Shown piece after piece: positions 1-4,857 of a DNA stretch of 7,975 bases. Source of the DNA: an uncultured Lachnospiraceae bacterium (GTDB lineage Bacteria; Bacillota; Clostridia; Lachnospirales; Lachnospiraceae); contig CANTGP010000130.1 in the NCBI GenBank assembly GCA_947653315.1, forward strand, positions 1-7,975, read 5' to 3'. The position numbers were made by a program, and so were the translations under genes. The stretch's first letter is position 1. The number at the start of each line of letters is the position of its first letter. The notes below the pieces were generated by a model. That model was not told the origin of the DNA. It was given only the letters and a program-made list of their open reading frames with translations, and ran no database searches.

Positions 1-46
1 ACAGGGGTTCCGCTATTTTTTGCCGTTATTATGGGAGATTTTCAAT

Positions 47-77
47 CGAGTAGGGGAAGGTTTTTCTCCCCTACTCG
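47..77. repeat. 11-bp perfect inverted repeat (hairpin)
   Basis: CGAGTAGGGGA (47-57) and TCCCCTACTCG (67-77) are exact reverse complements around a 9-base loop (58-66). This predicts a stable GC-rich hairpin in either strand. Neither side is followed by a T-run (CCGCGCG on the plus side, ATTGAAAATC on the minus side), so it is not a canonical intrinsic terminator. It lies beyond the terminator of the small minus-strand gene, so it may belong to whatever lies left of the window. Confidence 0.7.
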
Positions 78-85
78 CCGCGCGC

Positions 86-122
86 CCCGCATGCTGTGAA
101 ACAGCAAACTTCCATATGCGGG
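86..122. repeat. Nested inverted repeats
   Basis: An outer 7-bp repeat, CCCGCAT (86-92) with ATGCGGG (116-122), encloses an inner 5-bp hairpin, GCTGT (93-97), loop GAA, ACAGC (101-105). The inner stem begins directly after the left outer arm, so the two could stack in RNA or extrude as a compact cruciform. No open reading frame in this stretch is supported. Its role is unknown; a leader, a recombination site or a degenerate repeat are all possible. Confidence 0.6.
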
Positions 123-131
123 CCTGTGCAT

Positions 132-163
132 AAAAAGAAAAGAGCGGTGGCAAGTTCCGCTCT
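132..163 (-). terminator. Intrinsic terminator of the HTH/small-protein unit
   Basis: Read on the minus strand, the stem AGAGCGG (163-157), a 9-base loop and CCGCTCT (147-141) is followed at once by TTTTCTTTTTA. The 7-bp GC-rich stem and U-rich tail are those of a Rho-independent terminator. It starts 10 bases after the stop codon of the 48-residue gene, which fits it ending that transcript. Confidence 0.88.
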
Positions 164-173
164 CCCTTATTCT

Positions 174-320
174 TTATTCAATTTTTTCCTTTTCTTTCTT
201 TTCCTTCCGCAATTCTGCGATTTTCCTTTTTGCTTCCTCTAAGTCCTTGCATCCGTCTACTATCATTTCAATCATCTGCAAGATTCCGTCATATTGTCTA
301 TCTGTCATAACTTCTACCAT
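174..320 (-). CDS. Small charged hypothetical protein (48 aa)
   Basis: I do not recognise a family with certainty. The protein begins MVEVMTDRQYDGILQMIEMI and has a predicted amphipathic helical first half; the last third is almost all Lys/Glu/Arg (KRKIAELRKEKKEKEKIE), likely a helix or coiled coil. There is no signal peptide or membrane segment. An in-frame ATG at 359 would add 13 residues, but it has no Shine-Dalgarno sequence, whereas the ATG at 320 is preceded by GGAGGA (332-327) with a 6-base spacer, so 320 is preferred. It lies 87 bases downstream of the HTH regulator, with a terminator right after it, so the two probably form a two-gene unit. The AT-rich composition differs from the metabolic genes. 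Small proteins of this kind often accompany Cro/C1 regulators in Clostridia mobile elements; that link is inference. Confidence 0.68.
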   Translation of the reverse strand: MVEVMTDRQYDGILQMIEMIVDGCKDLEEAKRKIAELRKEKKEKEKIE

Positions 321-370
321 ATCCTTTCCTCCATTCTTTACCAAATTTACTTGCCTCATCTGATAATACC

Positions 371-399
371 GTTATAAACTATTTATGGTTTATTTTTAA
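371..399 (-). promoter_or_regulatory. Weak candidate promoter with a dyad in its spacer
   Basis: On the minus strand TTAAAA (399-394), 17 bases, then TATAAC (376-371) form a weak sigma-A-like pair ahead of the 48-residue gene. The inverted repeat ATAAAC (374-379)/GTTTAT (388-393), with an 8-base spacer, fills the region between the two boxes and resembles an operator. The stretch is AT-rich, where such matches arise easily, and the small gene may simply be cotranscribed with the HTH gene. Confidence 0.28.
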
Positions 400-407
400 T
401 ATTGAAA

Positions 408-626
408 TCAAACTTTTTGCGGTTTATTTTCTACATATTTTATTATATTTCCCGGTTGCATATCCAATAATTCGCAAAGTTGCCCCAATGTCTTTATGCC
501 TATCATTTCCCCCTTCCGCAATTTCTGCATAGCAGACTGGCTAAGTACATTTTCTTTTAATATCCGAGTACTGTTATACCCGGATTCTTTCAAGGTTTCT
601 ATCACATCTATCTTATATGCCAGCAT
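408..626 (-). CDS. Small Cro/C1-type (XRE) helix-turn-helix regulator, 72 aa
   Basis: A single-domain DNA-binding protein made almost wholly of the HTH fold. An N-terminal helix (IDVIETLKESG, residues 6-16) is followed by STRILKEN, then the likely turn and recognition helix around VLSQSAMQKLRKGE (27-40), then TLGQLCELLDMQPGNIIKYV (46-65), the typical last two helices of short XRE proteins. There is no sensor domain, so it probably works as a dimeric repressor or activator. The start at 626 is well supported: AAGGAGG (640-634) with a 7-base spacer, and a strong promoter directly upstream. A perfect dyad covers the start codon, which suggests autoregulation. The 48-residue gene follows 87 bases downstream. 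The AT-rich composition contrasts with the neighbouring nfn genes and suggests acquisition by transfer. The fold is clear; the target is unknown. Confidence 0.88.
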   Translation of the reverse strand: MLAYKIDVIETLKESGYNSTRILKENVLSQSAMQKLRKGEMIGIKTLGQLCELLDMQPGNIIKYVENKPQKV

Positions 627-629
627 ATA
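614..629. promoter_or_regulatory. Perfect 7-2-7 dyad over the HTH start codon (candidate operator)
   Basis: TATATGC (614-620), CA, GCATATA (623-629) is a perfect inverted repeat with a 2-base centre. The CAT at 624-626, the reverse complement of the regulator's start codon, lies inside the right arm. It sits about 15 bases downstream of the predicted transcription start. It could be an operator bound by the HTH dimer or an RNA hairpin hiding the start codon. The coding meaning of the first codons constrains it only partly, so chance is not excluded. Confidence 0.45.
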
Positions 630-633
630 CGGA

Positions 634-675
634 CCTCCTTTTCTTCATTGTAATTTGATATAGAAAAAAAGTCAA
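634..675 (-). promoter_or_regulatory. Near-consensus sigma-A promoter and RBS for the HTH gene
   Basis: On the minus strand TTGACT (675-670), a 17-base spacer, and TACAAT (652-647) match the sigma-A consensus at 5 of 6 bases in each box with ideal spacing. T-rich DNA upstream may act as an UP-like element. Transcription should start near 640, so AAGGAGG (640-634) would lie at the very 5' end of the mRNA and the leader would be only about 14 bases long. Confidence 0.78.
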
Positions 676-716
676 GAAAAATAATCCAAAAAAAGTTTAA
701 AGTTGCCGACAACAAT

Positions 717-765
717 GCGGAATGCCGGGAAAATACGTATTCCACGCATTTTCCCGGCATTCCGC
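717..765 (-). terminator. 18-bp perfect stem after nfnB, likely transcript end
   Basis: GCGGAATGCCGGGAAAAT (717-734) and ATTTTCCCGGCATTCCGC (748-765) are exact reverse complements. After an A/C mismatch three further pairs (CGT/ACG) close a 5-base loop. The stem starts 13 bases after the nfnB stop codon. On the minus strand it is not followed directly by U residues; a small GTTG-TCGG-CAAC hairpin (713-702) and a run of seven T (694-688) come further on. It may be a non-canonical terminator or a stem that protects the mRNA 3' end. Confidence 0.6.
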
Positions 766-778
766 CCTGTCACCCCAA

Positions 779-2164
779 TTACCGCTCTTTCAAATACGCA
801 TCTATCCCTTTCGCGCCGGCTTTTCCCGCACCCATGGCGAGAATCACCGTAGCCGCGCCCGTTACCGCGTCGCCGCCTGCGTAAACGCCTTCCTTCGTGG
901 TCTTTCCGTACTCCTCATCCGCCACGATACATTTCCATTTATTCGTTTCCAGCCCTTCGGTGGTCGAGGAAATCAACGGATTCGGGGAAGTGCCCAGGGA
1001 CATAATCACCGTGTCCGCCTCAATGGTAAATTCGGAATCCGGCTTCACCACCGGTCTTCTCCTTCCCGATTCGTCCGGCTCGCCAAGTTCCATCCGCACG
1101 CATTTCATGCCGCTTACCCAGCCGTTCTCATCCGTCAGGATTTCCACCGGATTGGTCAGCAAATCGAAAATAATGCCTTCCTCCTTGGCGTGGTGCACTT
1201 CTTCCACCCTGGCCGGAAGTTCTTCCTCGCTCCTGCGGTATACGATATGTACTTCCGCCCCCAGGCGCAAAGCCGTCCTGGCCGCATCCATCGCCACGTT
1301 TCCGCCGCCCACCACGGCGACCTTTTTCCCGCGCATAATCGGCGTATTGGATTCTTCGTCAAAGGCTTTCATCAGATTGCTTCTGGTCAGGTATTCGTTG
1401 GCGGAAAATACGCCGTTGGCCTGTTCTCCCGGAATCCCCATGAATTTCGGCAGACCGGCGCCGGAACCGATGAAGACCGCATCGAATCCTTCTTCTTCCA
1501 GCAGTTCGTCAATGGTAACGGACTTCCCCACTACCACGTTGGTTTCTATTTTCACGCCAAGTGATTTTACGTTCTCGATTTCCTTTGCCACCACGGCTTC
1601 CTTCGGAAGACGGAATTCGGGAATACCGTACACCAGCACGCCCCCCGCTTCATGGAGCGCTTCGAAAATCGTCACGTCATAGCCCATCTTCGCCAAATCC
1701 CCCGCACAGGTAAGCCCTGCCGGACCGGAGCCGATGACCGCCACTTTCTTACCGTTCTTTTCCTTCGCACCGGCAGGTTTGATGCCGTTTTCCCTTGCCC
1801 AGTCCGCCACAAAGCGTTCCAGCTTACCGATGGAAACCGGCTCTCCCTTAATCCCCCGGATGCATTTTCCCTCGCACTGGCTCTCCTGCGGGCATACGCG
1901 TCCGCATACCGCCGGAAGGGCGCTCGCTTCGCTGATGACCTGGTAAGCCGCTTCCACGTCCCCGTCCTTTACCTTCTCGATAAAGCCGGGAATATTAATT
2001 GCCACGGGACACCCTTTCACGCACTGCGCATTCTTGCAGTTAATGCAGCGGGAAGCCTCCTCCATCGCTTCTTCCTTATTATATCCAAGGCACACCTCCT
2101 CAAAATTGGCAGCGCGCACTTTTGCTTCCTGTTCACGCACAGGCACCTTTTTCAATACGTCCAT
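779..2164 (-). CDS. nfnB: NADH-dependent reduced ferredoxin:NADP+ oxidoreductase, large subunit NfnB (GltD-like)
   Basis: A 461-residue flavoprotein of the GltD/NfnB family. With NfnA it forms the cytoplasmic electron-bifurcating complex that couples NADH and reduced ferredoxin to NADP+ reduction; this subunit binds NADP(H) and the bifurcating FAD. An N-terminal segment has eight Cys for two [4Fe-4S] clusters (C40, C43, C48, C52, C87, C91, C97, C101). A first Rossmann motif GSGPAG (145-150) binds FAD, GGGNVAMDAA (286-295) binds NADP(H), and GVYAGGDAVTGAATVILAMG near the C-terminus completes the FAD site. The start at 2164 is chosen over an ATG seven codons upstream because GGAGGAG lies 7 bases before it and MDVLKKVPVREQ matches the usual N-terminus. 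nfnA is directly upstream, and no large glutamate synthase subunit is present, so glutamate synthase is unlikely. A related sulfide dehydrogenase (SudA) cannot be excluded from sequence alone. Confidence 0.93.
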   Translation of the reverse strand: MDVLKKVPVREQEAKVRAANFEEVCLGYNKEEAMEEASRCINCKNAQCVKGCPVAINIPGFIEKVKDGDVEAAYQVISEASALPAVCGRVCPQESQCEGKCIRGIKGEPVSIGKLERFVADWARENGIKPAGAKEKNGKKVAVIGSGPAGLTCAGDLAKMGYDVTIFEALHEAGGVLVYGIPEFRLPKEAVVAKEIENVKSLGVKIETNVVVGKSVTIDELLEEEGFDAVFIGSGAGLPKFMGIPGEQANGVFSANEYLTRSNLMKAFDEESNTPIMRGKKVAVVGGGNVAMDAARTALRLGAEVHIVYRRSEEELPARVEEVHHAKEEGIIFDLLTNPVEILTDENGWVSGMKCVRMELGEPDESGRRRPVVKPDSEFTIEADTVIMSLGTSPNPLISSTTEGLETNKWKCIVADEEYGKTTKEGVYAGGDAVTGAATVILAMGAGKAGAKGIDAYLKER

Positions 2165-2307
2165 ACGAATTCTCCTCCGTTCCACCGCCCCTGTCTGCGG
2201 GCAGCCGTCTCCATGTTTCCGCCCATCCTGCCGGACTGTCCGCGGTTTCCGCGCACCGGTCCCGTCTTCCGAAAACGTCTCTGTTTCCGGCAGGAATCAC
2301 CGGCCTG
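2165..2307 (-). promoter_or_regulatory. Structured nfnA-nfnB intergenic region, possible cis RNA element
   Basis: This 143-base gap holds a perfect 10-bp inverted repeat, TCCTGCCGGA (2226-2235) and TCCGGCAGGA (2286-2295). Inside it are two hairpins: CGCGG-TTT-CCGCG (2241-2253), and 2263-2277, which in the minus-strand RNA reads CGUUUU-CGG-AAGACG and pairs fully with one G-U. The result is a plausible three-way junction. Downstream come a small CTGC-CC-GCAG hairpin and the nfnB RBS. No promoter and no supported ORF is seen. A new regulatory RNA, a processing site or a short repeat insertion are all possible. Confidence 0.45.
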
Positions 2308-3186
2308 TCAGCCGCACTGGCCGCAGCCGCCGTGGTGGGTATCGCCCTCCTGCAGTTTCAGGACAGCCCTGCCCTCTGCGGTTTTATACATCTGCTGGCG
2401 TTTCATCGCCTGGTCAAAATCCACCTGGTGTCCGTCAAATTCCGGCCCGTCCACGCAGGCAAATTTCACTTCGCCGCCCACCGTCACACGGCAGGCGCCG
2501 CACATTCCGGTACCGTCCACCATGATCGGGTTTAAGCTCACCACCGTGGGAATACCCAGCTCTTTCGTCATTTTGCAGACAAATTTCATCATAATCATCG
2601 GCCCGATGGCCACACAGACATCATAGTGTTTTCCTTCTTCCACCAAATCCTGAATGGTCTGCGTTACCATACCGCTCCTGCCGTAAGACCCGTCGTCCGT
2701 GGTCACGTACAGGTTTGCCGCCACCGCTTCCATTTCCTTTTCCAAAATCAGTAAATCCCTGGTCTTGGCGCCCACAATCACATCCGCGCCCACGCCCTGC
2801 TCCCTTAACCACTTCACCTGCGGGTAAACGGGCGCAGTACCTACGCCGCCTGCCACAAAAAGAATGCTTTTTTTCCCAAGCTCCTGCGGCGTCTCATTCA
2901 CAAACTCCGAAGGACAGCCAAGCGGTCCCACGAAATCATGGAAACTGTCCCCTTCCTTAAGCTCCGCCATCTTCATCGTTCCTGCCCCGACGGTTTGGAA
3001 CACAATGGTCACGGTGCCTTTCTCCCTATCGTAGTCGCAGATGGTGAGCGGAATCCTTTCCCCCTCCGCATCCATCCTGACAATAATAAACTGCCCCGGC
3101 TGGCATCTTTTCGCAATCCGCTTTGCCTCTACCACCATGAGGTAAATATTTGCCGCCAGCTCCCTTGCCTCTAATATCCTGTACAT
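2308..3186 (-). CDS. nfnA: NADH-dependent reduced ferredoxin:NADP+ oxidoreductase, small subunit NfnA
   Basis: A 292-residue ferredoxin-NADP reductase-like subunit, related to PyrK and SudB, which binds NAD(H), FAD and a [2Fe-2S] cluster and passes electrons between NADH and NfnB. The N-terminal beta-barrel has the flavin motif RIPLTICD (44-51). The NAD-binding half carries FVAGGVGTAPVYPQ (110-123) and the VGAKTRD segment (138-144). The cluster site is VDGTGMCGACRV...FACVDGPEFDG; C229, C232 and C244 are ligands and D224 matches the unusual Asp ligand described for NfnA proteins. The C-terminus is HHGGCGQCG, adding a C288-x-x-C291 pair of unknown role. The start is firm: AGGAGGG lies a few bases upstream and MYRILEARELA is the usual family opening. 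nfnB follows after a 143-base gap. A candidate promoter and a hairpin lie upstream. Confidence 0.93.
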   Translation of the reverse strand: MYRILEARELAANIYLMVVEAKRIAKRCQPGQFIIVRMDAEGERIPLTICDYDREKGTVTIVFQTVGAGTMKMAELKEGDSFHDFVGPLGCPSEFVNETPQELGKKSILFVAGGVGTAPVYPQVKWLREQGVGADVIVGAKTRDLLILEKEMEAVAANLYVTTDDGSYGRSGMVTQTIQDLVEEGKHYDVCVAIGPMIMMKFVCKMTKELGIPTVVSLNPIMVDGTGMCGACRVTVGGEVKFACVDGPEFDGHQVDFDQAMKRQQMYKTAEGRAVLKLQEGDTHHGGCGQCG

Positions 3187-3207
3187 CTTATCCCTCCTGT
3201 ATCAGCC

Positions 3208-3229
3208 GTAAAGCAACTCAATGCTTTAC
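3208..3229 (-). promoter_or_regulatory. Leader hairpin upstream of nfnA
   Basis: GTAAAGCA (3208-3215) and TGCTTTAC (3222-3229) pair perfectly around a 6-base loop. In the minus-strand transcript this stem ends about a dozen bases before the nfnA Shine-Dalgarno sequence. No T-run follows it, so it is not a terminator. It may be an operator or a 5' UTR hairpin that stabilises the message or affects translation. Confidence 0.5.
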
Positions 3230-3239
3230 CGTATGAAAG

Positions 3240-3280
3240 CCATTAAACTATATCATAATGGAAAACCGTAAAAAACGCAA
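3240..3280 (-). promoter_or_regulatory. Candidate nfnA promoter with overlapping dyad
   Basis: On the minus strand TTGCGT (3280-3275), 17 bases, then TATGAT (3257-3252) gives a -10 with 5 of 6 matches and a weak -35. CCATTA (3240-3245) and TAATGG (3256-3261) form a 6-bp inverted repeat that brackets the -10 box, as a repressor operator would. The region is distinctly more AT-rich than the flanking genes. No clear terminator lies between the upstream gene's stop (3283) and this promoter, so readthrough is also possible. Confidence 0.42.
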
Positions 3281-3282
3281 GC

Positions 3283-4842
3283 CTAAATGTCTACCAGCAC
3301 AATCTTTCCGTCCGCATCATAGGTAATCCTGCACGGCATCCCGTTCTCGATATTCACCCCGTACATCCGCTCCGTTTTGGACTGGATGCCCGTGGCATCC
3401 TCGTAATATTCATAAATCACGTAATAATCCCCGCTTCCTTCAATCCGTACCACCGCATTGTATTTATACACGTTCCGTCCGCTCATGCCCCGCATCTTAC
3501 CGTTTTCGTCCAACAGGACATCCGCCCGCATCAACGCATGGATTACATTGGAAATTGCCATGTCCACCGTCACATCCGTATGTAATTCCAAATGATACTC
3601 ACAAACCGTCATCTCGCTGACCGCCCCTTCCGGGCTGACCGCGATAAACTGGTAAACCGAATCGCCAAGCGGCATGGATATTGCCGTAGTATAGCGGGAA
3701 CTGTCGATGGTGGGCACGGTCCCGTCCGACGTATAATAAACCATGCAGTCCTCCGGCACCGTCACCTCAATCATACACGGCTCCCGGTATTCCCCGCTGT
3801 ATGCCGAAACCTCCGGCGCCGGGGGCGGCTGGACTTCGATATGGTAAGTGTTGGATACCGCGTCGCTTTCTATGCCGTAATCGTTTACAAAATAAGCCGT
3901 CACGATATAGGAACCGGGCTCCAAAAATATGGGTGCCGTATAGAGACTGCTTTTTTTGTTGGGCTTTGTCCCATCCAGCGTATAATATATTTTTCCCGAC
4001 GTATTGGCACTTAATTTTAAGGGCAGCACTGCCTGGTAACGTCCGCCTTCCTCGCTGAATTCCGGCGGTTTTGCAATAAACTGCTGGTACCCGTTTACGA
4101 TGTCTTCCCTGCCGCATCCTTCCAACAGTCCGATAATGGCGGGGTAATCTTCCCGTCCCTTATATATTTCTATGGCTTTCGCATACGCCTGTTCTTCTTC
4201 CGCCTCCCCAAAACGCTCCGGGTCCTGTATCACTTCTTCCATCATGGACAACACGGTATCCTCTTTTCCCTGTATCCCATACAATTCCGCCAGCCGGAAA
4301 AAAATGGTCACATTATCCGGGTCCAGCCCGCGTGCTTTCTCCAGCCATTCCACTGCCTTGGCGTACATTCCCATGTCTGCCGCTTTATATGCTTCCTCCA
4401 TCTGGTAATCCACGGAATAGGTACGCAGGTACCGGTAATGTGCCCACGACCCTGCCGCAGCCGCGAGTGCCAGAAACAGGAAGACCACAGCCGCAATCCA
4501 TACCCGTTTCTTCTTTTTTCCGTGTTTGCCTTTCCTTGTGCCACTCCCCTTTTCCCCGTCCCCATTGATACTGTTTTCCCCGTCTTTGCCATGTTCCCCG
4601 CCCGTCTTTCCGGTGTTTTCGCCTGCTGCCTTCTCTGTTTCCGTCCCTGTCCCCAATCCTGTTCCGTCCGCAGGATCCGGTGTTTCTTCTTCCGCCAGTT
4701 CCACAAGCAAAGTCGCCAAAGACTCATTGATTTCCCGCTCAATCTCCGGCTCATAATCCGGCACTATCCGGATTTCCTCCCCGCAGTTATCGCAGTACAA
4801 ATGGTCTTGTGCCAATTCGTAACCGCATTTTGGACATTTCAT
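3283..4842 (-). CDS. Membrane-anchored zinc-ribbon/TPR/chitobiase-like domain protein, function unknown
   Basis: A 519-residue multidomain protein. An N-terminal zinc ribbon has C3-x2-C6 and C17-x2-C20. Residues 51-112 are a low-complexity Gly/Glu/Lys linker ending in a basic cluster (KHGKKKKR). A single membrane helix follows (about 114-132). The positive-inside rule puts the zinc ribbon in the cytoplasm and the rest outside. Residues 145-255 look like TPR-type helical repeats (AYKAADMGMYAKAVEWLEKA). Two beta domains related to the chitobiase/hexosaminidase C-terminal domain follow, marked by YYTLDGTKP (286-294) and YYTSDGTVP (369-377). The last 100 residues form another domain I do not recognise. 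The start at 4842 has AAAGG 9 bases upstream and lies 15 bases after folD, implying cotranscription. No enzyme active site is visible; a surface scaffold or sensor role is guesswork. Confidence 0.85.
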   Translation of the reverse strand: MKCPKCGYELAQDHLYCDNCGEEIRIVPDYEPEIEREINESLATLLVELAEEETPDPADGTGLGTGTETEKAAGENTGKTGGEHGKDGENSINGDGEKGSGTRKGKHGKKKKRVWIAAVVFLFLALAAAAGSWAHYRYLRTYSVDYQMEEAYKAADMGMYAKAVEWLEKARGLDPDNVTIFFRLAELYGIQGKEDTVLSMMEEVIQDPERFGEAEEEQAYAKAIEIYKGREDYPAIIGLLEGCGREDIVNGYQQFIAKPPEFSEEGGRYQAVLPLKLSANTSGKIYYTLDGTKPNKKSSLYTAPIFLEPGSYIVTAYFVNDYGIESDAVSNTYHIEVQPPPAPEVSAYSGEYREPCMIEVTVPEDCMVYYTSDGTVPTIDSSRYTTAISMPLGDSVYQFIAVSPEGAVSEMTVCEYHLELHTDVTVDMAISNVIHALMRADVLLDENGKMRGMSGRNVYKYNAVVRIEGSGDYYVIYEYYEDATGIQSKTERMYGVNIENGMPCRITYDADGKIVLVDI

Positions 4843-4857
4843 AACCGAATACCTTTC

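Noticed and set aside
321..359. Longer form of the small protein starting MRQVNLVKNGGKD
   Set aside because: No Shine-Dalgarno sequence precedes the ATG at 359, whereas GGAGGA sits at the right distance from the ATG at 320, inside this would-be coding segment.
722..1564. 280-residue plus-strand open frame opposite nfnB
   Set aside because: It lies wholly antisense to a well-recognised gene, has no RBS or family resemblance, and reflects GC-rich codon use on the other strand. The same holds for the long plus-strand frames at 897-1682, 1652-2626, 3592-4014 and 4438-5127.
2122..2535. Plus-strand frames crossing the nfnA-nfnB gap (also 2034-2525)
   Set aside because: They overlap both nfn genes, are rich in Arg/Ser/Pro as expected for shadow frames, and have no ribosome binding site.
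779..3186. Glutamate synthase small subunit or dihydroorotate dehydrogenase electron-transfer pair
   Set aside because: No GltB or PyrD gene is adjacent, and the paired NfnA/NfnB architecture with D224 plus three Cys fits Nfn better. Sulfide dehydrogenase activity of the related SudAB type remains an alternative.
3262..3282. T-run after the zinc-ribbon gene as an intrinsic terminator
   Set aside because: The minus strand shows TTTTTT here, but no stem of more than 3 bp precedes it.
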